This document shows positions 35,878-44,092 of a DNA stretch of 50,755 nucleotides, in pieces. The DNA is taken from assembly GCA_905614355.1 (NCBI GenBank), contig CAJQSN010000052.1, forward strand, positions 1-50,755, read 5' to 3'. Positions within the stretch are counted from its first letter, which is position 1; each line of letters opens with the position of its first letter. Under the pieces are notes generated by a model. It searched no databases and was not told the origin of the DNA. It saw only the letters and a program-made list of their open reading frames with translations. This DNA is from an uncultured Rhodospirillales bacterium. Lineage in GTDB: Bacteria; Pseudomonadota; Alphaproteobacteria; Rhodospirillales; UBA2165. The position numbers and the translations under genes were made by a program.

Positions 35878-37098
35878 CTATTTTAAATTTCCTTTAAGAC
35901 TGGCTGATTTGTGTTCCAGAATTCTAATCCATTGTGCTAATAATAAATTTAGAGCTGTACCTACAAATAAAATCCAGCCTGCATTATCCCATGTCCCGGT
36001 ATACGTTACAAACCATGCGACAACTGGGGGACCAAAAAGATGGCCAATTTGAGAGCCTTGGTAAACGATACCATTAGTAGAACCAAGTTGTGCCTTAGAT
36101 GGACTATGAATTGGTACGCTGGCCATAATAGCAGATGGTTGAAGTGCACCTAAAAATGAAAAAATAAGGACAAGACCAAATCTTAGCAGATCTGGCAGAA
36201 TTGGTGGAAATATAAATAGTGCTGATAATCCCATAGCACTGGTGCCGAAGCTAATAAGTATCCAGCGAGCGATCCCCCGGTGGATTAGCCATGCTCCAAA
36301 TAAATTTCCAAAGATATTTATAATAACTGCCGCTGCGGCTAATCCGGCTGCTAATTTTAGATCAAATCCACGTTCCTCAATAGCGAAAGTTGGTAGCCAG
36401 ACCATAATAGCAAACCATTGAAATGTATAGGTCATAAAACAAATTGAGATTAACCATGGACCCGGTGTTGAGGTGGTTTTTTTAATAGTTAACCAATAAG
36501 GTTGTTTGTTAGTAGACGTTTGAGAATCGATTGATTTGAATATGATTAATGCCAAAACCATAAAAGCAATTGTGAAGATGCCTGTTGTCCACCATAGATG
36601 GCGCCAGCCAAATTGTTGCATTATTACTGGCGCTCCTAACATTGTTATAGCCATACCTAGGGGGGTAACACTACTCCAAAGACTGACAGCAAGTGCACGA
36701 TGTTGATCATTGGCTAGACCAGCGATTAGTGCCGGTAAGATAGCCATTGTGCCTATATATCCTGTACCCTCTATAAGACGGGAAAGTAGTAAAATTTCTG
36801 TAGATTCCGTATATGCGCCCAGGAAAGAGCCAATTGAGATAATACCTAACGAGTAAGTGATAACTTTAACTCTGCCAATGCGATCTGCATAAATTCCAGC
36901 TATCATGCCTGTGACGCAACCCATTGCTGAAAAAATAGAAACTACCCAGCCAGCCATAACTAAACTTAGCGATAAATCAATTCTTATGCTTGGAATGGCG
37001 GGGGGGGTTTTCCCAACATATCCCGCGACGGCGACGCCAATTGCTAGGGCCAAAAATATATGACCCCATTTAGATTTTTGGAAAATTGTATTTTTCAT
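35878..37098 (-). CDS. MFS transporter (CynX/NimT-like)
   Basis: 406 residues, 12 hydrophobic segments. The MFS loop 2-3 motif is present as GIYADRIGRVKVITYS. The first half has KTPPAIPSIRIDLSLSLVMAGWVVSIFSAMGCVTG, and the TM7 start is FQWFAIMVWLPTFAIEERG. This arrangement is like the cyanate/nitroimidazole (CynX/NimT) and related antiporters. The substrate is unknown. The coding strand has a run of eight C (37000-37007 as G on the plus strand) at the KTPPA segment, a potential slippage site. It is followed by the 107-base gap to the DUF2786-like gene, so it is probably transcribed independently. Confidence 0.88.
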   Translation of the reverse strand: MKNTIFQKSKWGHIFLALAIGVAVAGYVGKTPPAIPSIRIDLSLSLVMAGWVVSIFSAMGCVTGMIAGIYADRIGRVKVITYSLGIISIGSFLGAYTESTEILLLSRLIEGTGYIGTMAILPALIAGLANDQHRALAVSLWSSVTPLGMAITMLGAPVIMQQFGWRHLWWTTGIFTIAFMVLALIIFKSIDSQTSTNKQPYWLTIKKTTSTPGPWLISICFMTYTFQWFAIMVWLPTFAIEERGFDLKLAAGLAAAAVIINIFGNLFGAWLIHRGIARWILISFGTSAMGLSALFIFPPILPDLLRFGLVLIFSFLGALQPSAIMASVPIHSPSKAQLGSTNGIVYQGSQIGHLFGPPVVAWFVTYTGTWDNAGWILFVGTALNLLLAQWIRILEHKSASLKGNLK

Positions 37099-37269
37099 GT
37101 TTATTCTGCTATTTATTTATCAGCTCAAAAACTAAAAAAAATATCCGCCGTGTTCCGTATGAATAATTATTAGTTTATTAAAAAAATCTTTCTAGGAATA
37201 AAGAAAAATTAAGAACTAAAACTCATAATATTAAAATTTTTTAATTAAAGAAATTTAGGCTCTAGGCGG

Positions 37270-37455
37270 TTATGCAATTAGGTGACTGTCATCGTATGGA
37301 TGATGACCGTTAACCCGTATTTTTTCTTGAAGCTTAAGAGCTTGGAGTAACGCGTCTTCTTCAGTCCTGCAAATTGAAACCAAACCGGGGGCTCCACCAT
37401 TATCAAAAATTACCCATTCATCACTTGACGCTTGATATTGTATCGAAATGCGCAC
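37270..37455 (-). CDS. Small hypothetical protein (61 residues)
   Basis: Starts with GTG at 37455, with AAAGGAGAAA immediately upstream at good spacing, which makes it a believable gene. The sequence has a beta-strand-like IQYQASSDEWVIFDNG and then a helix SICRTEEDALLQALKLQEKI. The overall pattern (strand, loop with G, helix with ALxxA) resembles small DUF2188-like or HicB-like folds, but I do not recognise a family. It contains one Cys and no membrane segment. It is in a minus-strand region between soeC and the second MFS gene, with no obvious partner. Confidence 0.6.
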   Translation of the reverse strand: MRISIQYQASSDEWVIFDNGGAPGLVSICRTEEDALLQALKLQEKIRVNGHHPYDDSHLIA

Positions 37456-37748
37456 GGTTTTTCTCCTTTAAAATTTTGAGAATCTTAATTATAAGAAGTT
37501 ACGATTAGGTGAATAAAATTTAATTATTTATCTACATCGAAATTATTAAGAGGAGAAATACCTCAAGTAAATTATTAGGGTATAGCCTGCAAATTTCTAT
37601 TAGTATTTAACCTGGCTAATAAAGAATGAAGGGCTGGTTAAACTCCACCGTGATGGTACCTCTAATCGATTAAAATTTATCTGATAAAAAATATTCATCC
37701 GCATATTATTATTTGTGACATGTCCTGAACAGATGATTTGGCTAAAGA

Positions 37749-38684
37749 TCAACTCTCATAATAACTCATGACTACGTGTTTGGCTTCTGCAAAAAATAGC
37801 CAGCGTTCAATTGAAATGCCTATAGTTGCTGTTGCAACAGCAGCTATAGTTAATAAAAATGCGTTAGTGGGAAATAAAAAGCTCAAGCCAATAAAAATTA
37901 TTGGTAAAATAAATAAAGTTATGAGTACTATTTTTCTTAATTTTTCAGCATGTTTTCGTGCAATTTGATAACCCATTTCTTGTTGAAGATAATTTTCTGA
38001 GGTGTGAGGTTTTTCAAGGACGTTTACTTTACCAATACTACCTAGGCCTGTTGCCGTCTCTATATTGGTATTGGTTGGCATTAGGTCTAACATCTTCCAA
38101 TATTTAATTTTTAAAAACATAGTTATTATTAGAACTAATAGACAAAATTTCGATAACTCTAAAATTTCTATACTAAAAGCACATAATAATGTAACTAAGA
38201 CTAAACTTCCGGAAGCTATGCTAAGAAATAGATAGAGCACTGGAACCAATGAAAGCGTCCAAGCTGGTATAGCTTTTAATGATGCGTAGATCATACTGGT
38301 ACAGTAAACCGTTACAAAAGATCCAATTGCGGCCAATAAACCCATGACCATATAAACGCCATCGGTTTGTTCTTCGATTATCCAGCCCAATACCATTACA
38401 CATGCTGGCACATATGTGAACATAGCTGCTACGCCTTCTCGTGATAACCAGGAAGTTTGCCATTGTGTCAAAGCACGCCACGCTCGTTCAGGGTGACCAA
38501 GGTGGAAGGTGGAGGAGAGGAGGCCCGCTGTAATCAAACTTAAAGAGAGAACCAGAGCTATCAGAAAAAACCATTTATCATGAGGCAAATAATTTCCTAT
38601 ATTCAGTATACCCAGTAATGCGAGTAAACCATAGCCTGCCCCCGAGGCTGTTGTAAAAAATATAACTGAGTAAGCTGGATGCAT
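37749..38684 (-). CDS. soeC: DmsC/SoeC-type membrane anchor subunit
   Basis: 311 residues with about eight membrane helices. The N-terminus HPAYSVIFFTTASGAGYGLLALLGI and the LSSTFHLGHPERAWRALTQWQTSWLSREG segment are characteristic of the DmsC family (PF04976). It anchors the molybdoenzyme complex to the inner membrane and passes electrons to or from quinone. It is the third gene of the run soeA-soeB-soeC, starting 5 bases after the soeB stop. In characterised SoeABC (Allochromatium, Ruegeria) this subunit delivers electrons from cytosolic sulfite oxidation to the quinone pool. A DMSO- or polysulfide-reductase-like complex is the alternative assignment. Confidence 0.85.
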   Translation of the reverse strand: MHPAYSVIFFTTASGAGYGLLALLGILNIGNYLPHDKWFFLIALVLSLSLITAGLLSSTFHLGHPERAWRALTQWQTSWLSREGVAAMFTYVPACVMVLGWIIEEQTDGVYMVMGLLAAIGSFVTVYCTSMIYASLKAIPAWTLSLVPVLYLFLSIASGSLVLVTLLCAFSIEILELSKFCLLVLIITMFLKIKYWKMLDLMPTNTNIETATGLGSIGKVNVLEKPHTSENYLQQEMGYQIARKHAEKLRKIVLITLFILPIIFIGLSFLFPTNAFLLTIAAVATATIGISIERWLFFAEAKHVVMSYYES

Positions 38685-38689
38685 TTAAT

Positions 38690-39430
38690 TTAATCACTTA
38701 ATACTTTATCAAGCCAGCCAAGAAAACCACCGTCAGGAGAGGCATCTTCAAGTTTAGCTTTAGAGGTTATTGAATTTGGTCCCATCTGACGTGTTCGAGG
38801 GGGGAGGTACTTGTTTACTGGTTTGGTGTTTTGTTCAGGCATTAAATCATAACCACCCCGAGATTTAACCATTTTTGAAACATCAGAATCGGGATCTCCC
38901 AGGTCACCGAAGTGACGGGCGTTTGCAGGGCAGGTTGATACACAAGCAGGCTGCCGGCTCTCTTCTGGTAAATTTTCGTTATAAATTTTATCAATACATA
39001 GCGTACATTTTTTCATTACACCTTCACTTGAATCATACTCACGGGCGCCGTATGGGCATGCCCAAGAACATAGTTTGCAGCCAATACACAAATCTTCATT
39101 GACCAAAACTATACCATCTTCTTCGCGTTTATAGGAAGCACCTGTTGGGCAAACGGTGACGCAGGGAGCATCTTCGCAATGCAAGCAGGACTTAGGGAAA
39201 TAGACGGTTTGACTTTCGCCTGCTGGGCGCTGGATTTCATAAGCATGAACTCGATTGAACCAAACTCCTGTGGGATCTGCTCCGTAAGGGGCTGTGTCGG
39301 TCATTGGAGCGTGATACCCTGAAGTATTCCACTCTTTACAATTAACTGAACATGCGTGGCAACCTACGCAAATATCAAGATCAATAACCAGGCCTAGCTT
39401 TGTCTTAGTGTTTTGGGGAAGAGCGGTCAT
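38690..39430 (-). CDS. soeB: Iron-sulfur subunit, SoeB/DmsB type
   Basis: 246 residues with four ferredoxin-like [4Fe-4S] motifs: CVGCHACSVNC (near residue 18), CLHCEDAPCVTVCP, CIGCKLCSWACP and CTLCIDKI with a later CVSTCP. It transfers electrons between the molybdoenzyme SoeA and the membrane subunit SoeC. The N-terminal VIDLDICVGCHACSVNCKEW and the HAPMTDTAPYGADPTGVWFNRVHAYE insertion are features of the sulfite dehydrogenase type. It has no signal peptide, which places the complex in the cytosol. Its ATG overlaps the soeA stop by four bases (39427-39430). Confidence 0.88.
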   Translation of the reverse strand: MTALPQNTKTKLGLVIDLDICVGCHACSVNCKEWNTSGYHAPMTDTAPYGADPTGVWFNRVHAYEIQRPAGESQTVYFPKSCLHCEDAPCVTVCPTGASYKREEDGIVLVNEDLCIGCKLCSWACPYGAREYDSSEGVMKKCTLCIDKIYNENLPEESRQPACVSTCPANARHFGDLGDPDSDVSKMVKSRGGYDLMPEQNTKPVNKYLPPRTRQMGPNSITSKAKLEDASPDGGFLGWLDKVLSD

Positions 39431-42303
39431 TTAATATCGTCTTTGTTAACCGTATATTTAATAATATTTGGGCGATTTGGCATTGTTGGTGGCAGTTTTA
39501 CCCTGTTGAATTGGGGCTGGCTTTTAGTATCCTCATTTTGTTCTTTAGATGGGACTTTTTCAATTTTAACCCTGACATCAAACCATGCAGCTTGACCTGT
39601 TATAGGATCAGAATTTGAATAATTATAATTGTGTTCATTAGTTGGAAGTAGGTCATCGATCAGATGATTAAGTAAGAAACCTTCTGTGTATTCTTTAGCG
39701 TTATCGTCAAGGTTCCAAGCACCAGTTCTTTTACCAATTCCATTCCATGTCCAAATGGTTTTTGAGTTTACTCCTTTCATTAACTTAACCCGGACTTTTA
39801 TTCTACCTTTTCTACTGGACACAAACACCCAATCTTCATCGATGATATTGTTAGCCTTTGCGAGCTCTTCTGGGATGTAGAGCCTATTAGTGCCGTGAAT
39901 TTGTCTTAACCATGCATTTTGAGATCCCCACGAGTGATACATTGCAGCCGGTCGTTGTGTCAGCGCATGCAAAGGGTATTCTCTAGTATCGATTGCCGCC
40001 TGGTCGAATGGTTCGTACCAGATTGGTAGCGGATCAAAATATTTCTCGATACGTTTTTTATGTTGGTCAGGTGGAATATACCGTCCGTGGCCTTGGGCAG
40101 AAAGTTTAAATTTTTGCTGCGGCTCGCTATAAAGATTAAAGATGATGGGTGTTGCTTCTTTGATAAACCCCATCTTGGTTGCATAATCTAAATAAGATGC
40201 GTTAGCATGGCGAAAATAACGCGCTTCTTTTGGTATTTTATCATACCAAAAGCAACCATTTTCAATATAAGAATCTAACTGATTCTTATTAGGCTTACCT
40301 TTCCCCTTTTCTTTACCGTTTTCCCCTCTAAAACCTGCTAGGCTGCCAACGCCCGGCATGCGTTCGTGGTTAGTAATATAATCCTTGTAACCTTCGGGGA
40401 AGCGGCTACTCCCATCTTCTTTGACAAGCCCGGGTAGTCCAAGTCGGCTGCCAATATCAATCAATACATCTTGAAATGGCCTTACATCTCGATCAGGCTG
40501 AACTACGGGATGTCGGATACCATCTGCGGCACCTTCGGCATCACTAATTGGACGGTCAAGCATGGATATGCAATCCCAACGCTCCAAATAAGTTGTATCG
40601 GGTAAGATTAAGTCTGCATAAGGCACAGTTTCTGAATAGAATGCATCTGAATAAATAATTTTTGGGATTTTATAGTCGCCTGAACTCTCGTCCTTAGCTG
40701 TTAACATTGATATTGTTTCGGCAGTATTCATAGACGAATTCCAGGCCATGTTAGCCATGTACATAAATAACAAATCAATTTTATAGGGGTCACCTTTAGC
40801 TGCATTTGTAATGATGGTGTGCATCATCCCGTGAGAAGCCATGGGCGCATCCCACGAAAATGCCTTATCGATGCGCATAGGCCCATTGTTATTATCAAGT
40901 AATAGATCTTCAGGGCCTTGAACAAAGCCTAAATGGGGTCCAGGAAGAGGAGTGTTAGGCTTTATTTGATCGGGATGCCCTGTTGGTTTTGGTAGCGAAT
41001 TGAAACCTTTTGGATATGGCGCTTTGTATCGAAGCCCACCTGGACAGTCTATGCTACCAAGTAGTATCTGCAGCAAGTGAATGGCTCGGCAAGTATGAAA
41101 GCCGTTGGAGTGTGCAGATATGCCACGCATTGCATGCATTGCCACCGGACGGCCAATCATTTTTTCATGCTTCTGACCCCGCCAATCAGTCCAAGGCTGG
41201 TTTATTGTAATCTCGTTTTCAAAAGCAACTTCTGCTATTTCAGCTGCTATTCGACGTATGGTTTCAGGTTTGATACCCGTCTGAGATGCGACCAAATCTG
41301 GGCTGTACTGTTCATCTAAGTAACGTTCTGCTAATAATTCAAAAACTGGCCGAACTTTTACCCCATCCGGCAACTCAAAGCTTCCCTTCATTGCTGGTTT
41401 CAATGTTGCATCTGTGAAAGGAACTGCTTTATTACGAGCGCGGTCCCAGCAAAGCTCTTGATCTTTACTATCGCGAGCAAAGAGACCGTGATCTTTTTCT
41501 CCGGGGTTTTGTATGACTAAGTAAGGCGCATTAGTATAGCGTATTAAATAATCAACATCTATTTTACCTGCGCGTAATAGCTCGTGCATTAATGACATTA
41601 CAAATAAACCATCGGTGCCCGGTGTTATACCGATCCACTCATCTGCAATTGCCGAGTAGCCAGTTTGAATCGGATTGACTGAAACAAATTTAGCTCCGCG
41701 ATTTTTAAGCTTACTCAGTCCCATTTTAATTGGGTTGCTATCGTGGTCTTCTGCAACACCAAGCATTAAAAAATATTTTGTATTATCCCAATCTGGTTCA
41801 GAAAACTCCCAAAATGCACTACCAAAAGTGTAAACTCCACCAGTTGCCATGTTAACTGAACAGAAGCCACCATGTGCAGCATAGTTAGGCGTACCAAATT
41901 GTTGGGCCCACCAACTTGTTAAAGCCTGGCTTTGATCTCGTCCGGTAAAAAAGGCGAGTCGTTTTGGATCAGTTTCACGAATAGATGAGAGCCAAGCGGT
42001 TGCAATGCTTAATGCTTCATCCCACTCTATCTCTTCAAACTCACCTGCTCCACGTTCGCCAATGCGTCGCAGTGGTTTGGAAAGACGGGCAGGGGAATAG
42101 TGCTGCATGATGCCTGCAGAACCTTTAGCGCAGAGGACGCCTTTATTAACGGGATGATTTGGATTTCCTTCAATATAACGAATTTTTCCATCTAGTAAAT
42201 GGACTTTAATTCCGCAGCGACAGGCACACATATAGCATGTTGTCGTATCAACTTTATCAGAGATAATACTAGATTTTTCGAGTGGGTGCTGTGAGCCGTC
42301 CAT
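39427..42303 (-). CDS. soeA: Molybdopterin oxidoreductase, cytoplasmic sulfite dehydrogenase SoeA
   Basis: 958 residues, close to the length of characterised SoeA. The N-terminal [4Fe-4S] ligands are Cys23, Cys26, Cys30 and Cys58 (TTCYMCACRCG...GVLCAKG). Cys148 in GGFCSVNMATGG is the likely Mo ligand, so this is not a Ser or Sec enzyme. MGD-binding segments such as LMLGVAEDHDSNP and YADLILPDTTYLERWD follow, and the C-terminal molydop-binding domain includes HALTQRPAAMYHSWGSQNAWL. There is no Tat signal, which fits the cytoplasmic, sulfite-oxidising SoeABC type rather than exported Psr/Phs/Dms enzymes. tusA lies 38 bases upstream and YeeE and rhodanese genes beyond, all supporting sulfur oxidation. 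The reaction is sulfite to sulfate with electrons to quinone. PhsA/PsrA-like function is the alternative. Confidence 0.85.
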   Translation of the reverse strand: MDGSQHPLEKSSIISDKVDTTTCYMCACRCGIKVHLLDGKIRYIEGNPNHPVNKGVLCAKGSAGIMQHYSPARLSKPLRRIGERGAGEFEEIEWDEALSIATAWLSSIRETDPKRLAFFTGRDQSQALTSWWAQQFGTPNYAAHGGFCSVNMATGGVYTFGSAFWEFSEPDWDNTKYFLMLGVAEDHDSNPIKMGLSKLKNRGAKFVSVNPIQTGYSAIADEWIGITPGTDGLFVMSLMHELLRAGKIDVDYLIRYTNAPYLVIQNPGEKDHGLFARDSKDQELCWDRARNKAVPFTDATLKPAMKGSFELPDGVKVRPVFELLAERYLDEQYSPDLVASQTGIKPETIRRIAAEIAEVAFENEITINQPWTDWRGQKHEKMIGRPVAMHAMRGISAHSNGFHTCRAIHLLQILLGSIDCPGGLRYKAPYPKGFNSLPKPTGHPDQIKPNTPLPGPHLGFVQGPEDLLLDNNNGPMRIDKAFSWDAPMASHGMMHTIITNAAKGDPYKIDLLFMYMANMAWNSSMNTAETISMLTAKDESSGDYKIPKIIYSDAFYSETVPYADLILPDTTYLERWDCISMLDRPISDAEGAADGIRHPVVQPDRDVRPFQDVLIDIGSRLGLPGLVKEDGSSRFPEGYKDYITNHERMPGVGSLAGFRGENGKEKGKGKPNKNQLDSYIENGCFWYDKIPKEARYFRHANASYLDYATKMGFIKEATPIIFNLYSEPQQKFKLSAQGHGRYIPPDQHKKRIEKYFDPLPIWYEPFDQAAIDTREYPLHALTQRPAAMYHSWGSQNAWLRQIHGTNRLYIPEELAKANNIIDEDWVFVSSRKGRIKVRVKLMKGVNSKTIWTWNGIGKRTGAWNLDDNAKEYTEGFLLNHLIDDLLPTNEHNYNYSNSDPITGQAAWFDVRVKIEKVPSKEQNEDTKSQPQFNRVKLPPTMPNRPNIIKYTVNKDDIK

Positions 42304-42341
42304 ACGCTTATTAAATCCCTGGAATTATTTGGATCGCTATA

Positions 42342-42566
42342 TCAGCCACCTTTTTTAATTATATAAGTATAAACACCTTGAGAGTTATTGCTTTCAAGTA
42401 ACTTGTGCCCCGCTGTATGACAGAAATGATTAAAGTCTATAACTGAGGCTGGATCCGTTGCAAATATTTTTAACGTACTCCCTTTCTCTATCTGCTCCAT
42501 AGCTTTTTTTGCTTTTAATACCGGCAAGGGACAGTTTAAACCCTTGGTATCAAGCTCCAATTCCAT
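42342..42566 (-). CDS. tusA: TusA-family sulfur carrier
   Basis: 74 residues, family length about 75-80. The signature is near the N-terminus: LDTKGLNCPLPVLKAKKAM, with Cys in the CPxP motif that carries the persulfide. A GSTLKIFATDPASVIDFNHFCHTAGHKLL core follows. It is a cytosolic persulfide shuttle. AGGAAT is 7 nt before the ATG. It is directly upstream of soeA (38 bases) and downstream of the YeeE transporter, so it probably hands sulfur from imported thiosulfate or a rhodanese to the oxidation machinery. YeeD-type proteins paired with YeeE are of this family. A selenium role (YedF-like) is possible but not favoured. Confidence 0.92.
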   Translation of the reverse strand: MELELDTKGLNCPLPVLKAKKAMEQIEKGSTLKIFATDPASVIDFNHFCHTAGHKLLESNNSQGVYTYIIKKGG

Positions 42567-42675
42567 AATTTTATTCCTACTTAACTTCTTTATTCTATAT
42601 AACCTATAACTGTTGATAGTTGATCAATCAAACTAATCGTTTATGCTTAAATGTATACAATTTGGAATGGTTTTA

Positions 42676-42819
42676 ATGAAATTGAATTACTTACAGGGCG
42701 CTCCACAGGGTGCGCATGACTTTCCTATTGCAGTCTGGGATAACAATTTGTGTGAACTTTTACTCGTTAGATGGTCCGCTATCATGACAATGAATGTTAA
42801 TAAAATTATTGTAAAATAG
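42676..42819 (+). CDS. Possible microprotein ORF (47 residues), uncertain
   Basis: A plus-strand ORF lies in the 285-base gap between yeeE and tusA, antisense to the flanking transcript. Its composition is less AT-rich than the surrounding spacer and contains LQGAPQGAHDFPIAVWDNN. A weak GGAATGG precedes the ATG. I see no domain. A short inverted GCGC-rich hairpin (around 42698-42716) lies inside it, so the sequence may instead be a structural element of the minus-strand transcript. Treat as a candidate only. Confidence 0.22.
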   Translation: MKLNYLQGAPQGAHDFPIAVWDNNLCELLLVRWSAIMTMNVNKIIVK

Positions 42820-42851
42820 ATAGACTTTGGTGATAGAAGTTTTTTCATTTC

Positions 42852-44009
42852 TTAACTATTAATCTTAAAGCCAAAAAAAGGTCGGAGTTTTATTCCAATC
42901 CAGCTTCCGGCTAAAGCCATTCCAAACCATATCCAGCCATGGAGGCTGCCTGATGCGGTGCCAGCTAAGAATGCTCCTATATTACAACCAAATGATAATC
43001 TTGCACCAATACCCATTGCTAAGCCACCTATGGCGGCCGCTAGTAATTGCTTGTTTCCGGGCCACTCATTATTCTTTAATTTCCCCGCGACAGCGGCAGT
43101 AATGCCTGCGCCGATTATCATTCCGATATCCATAAGACTACTAATGTTTGATAATACTGATAGCTCCAAAGCTCGCTTTGGACCAGGCCATGTCCAAAAT
43201 GTAAAATCAGTCATGGTTAGGCCTAGAGCCTGAAGGGCCTTAGCTCCCCATAATGTAAATCCAAAAGTCACACCCCAGGGATGTCCGGATAAAATGAAGA
43301 CAGCACAACACAGTAATGCAATTATTAATGTTCCAAAAATAAGGTGAGGTGGTAGTTTTTGATCTCGAGAGTAACCTAATAAATAAAAACCAATTGAAAC
43401 TGAACTTAATAAAAGGATATTGATTATTGTTCTAAGTTCAGTGCTTACCCCCCCCCCAATAACGATGTTTCCGAGAGATCCCCATAATAAAACCGGTGGT
43501 AAAATTATAGATCCAATCACTGAACCAGCGATAAAAAAAGGAAGGGCTATGATCATACGACCAGAACTAGCTCCAAAGCTAAATAATACTCCAGAGCCAC
43601 AACCGTTAGCTAATTGCATGCCAATGCCAAATAAAAACGCACCTATAAAAAGTGAAATAGATACAGGGGCAACACTACCGGACGCATCAATACCCCATAA
43701 TTCTGCTGGAATAAAAATAAAGGCACAAATTGCAGCTAGGCAAAAATGAGATGACAGCTGCATGGTGTGACCATGAACTAGAAAGTTTCTCCATCCTGAG
43801 GCAAAACCGTATTGGAAATATAAAAAGACGCCACCTAGAAGAGCACCTAAGCAAAAGAGGATAACGCCAGAAAACCCAGTATCAAGTGAAATTAAACCTA
43901 AAATGATTAGAGCTATAATAAATAAAAATATTAAGCTACGGAATTCATCAAAGATTATTCCAAATAAATTGGACTTTGAAAATAATATATCAGAGGGGGA
44001 ATTAGACAC
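42852..44009 (-). CDS. YeeE/YedE-family sulfur-compound transporter
   Basis: 385 residues, about 10-12 membrane segments in two related halves. Conserved cysteines occur in NGCGSGVLFSFG (Cys137) and FGCNIGAFLAGTASG (near residue 355). These motifs form the thiosulfate path in TsuA/YeeE. The first Cys site of characterised TsuA appears to be replaced by Ala in YGFASGWRNF, which may alter specificity. It probably imports thiosulfate or another sulfur species from the periplasm, close to the secreted rhodanese and TusA. A homopolymer of ten G (coding strand) encodes Gly-Gly-Gly in VIGGGVSTE and is a possible slippage site. A selenium-transport role, as proposed for YedE, is less likely in this context. 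Confidence 0.87.
   Translation of the reverse strand: MSNSPSDILFSKSNLFGIIFDEFRSLIFLFIIALIILGLISLDTGFSGVILFCLGALLGGVFLYFQYGFASGWRNFLVHGHTMQLSSHFCLAAICAFIFIPAELWGIDASGSVAPVSISLFIGAFLFGIGMQLANGCGSGVLFSFGASSGRMIIALPFFIAGSVIGSIILPPVLLWGSLGNIVIGGGVSTELRTIINILLLSSVSIGFYLLGYSRDQKLPPHLIFGTLIIALLCCAVFILSGHPWGVTFGFTLWGAKALQALGLTMTDFTFWTWPGPKRALELSVLSNISSLMDIGMIIGAGITAAVAGKLKNNEWPGNKQLLAAAIGGLAMGIGARLSFGCNIGAFLAGTASGSLHGWIWFGMALAGSWIGIKLRPFFGFKINS
43448..43457 (-). repeat. G10 homopolymer in the yeeE coding strand
   Basis: Ten consecutive C on the plus strand (G on the coding strand) within the YeeE-type gene, unusual in such AT-rich DNA. A one-base slip would truncate the transporter after about half its length. 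The current length keeps the frame open. Confidence 0.9.
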
Positions 44010-44044
44010 AATATTATTAGCTTTTCAGGTTTTTATGTAAGAAA

Positions 44045-44076
44045 CAACAGCCGGCATATTATTCTACCGGCTGTTG
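44045..44076 (-). terminator. Terminator hairpin after the rhodanese gene
   Basis: CAACAGCCGG (44045-44054) pairs perfectly with CCGGCTGTTG (44067-44076) around a 12-nt loop. On the minus strand the stem is followed by TTTCTT. It lies 17 bases after the rhodanese stop and upstream of yeeE, so it would limit readthrough between the two. Confidence 0.75.
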
Positions 44077-44092
44077 CAATAGATTTCAAAAA

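Noticed and set aside
37000-37007. G8 run in the second MFS gene as phase-variable tract
   Set aside because: Eight bases is borderline for slippage and the protein is intact; noted in the gene entry only.
39427-42303. Formate dehydrogenase or Sec-containing molybdoenzyme
   Set aside because: The active-site position is Cys148 and no in-frame TGA occurs. Subunit set and absence of a Tat signal fit SoeABC better.
42342-44009. TusA plus YeeE as selenium-metabolism pair (YedF/YedE) supporting the selenoprotein
   Set aside because: Both families also serve sulfur. The soeABC and rhodanese context favours sulfur, and the pair is over 10 kb from the TGA gene.
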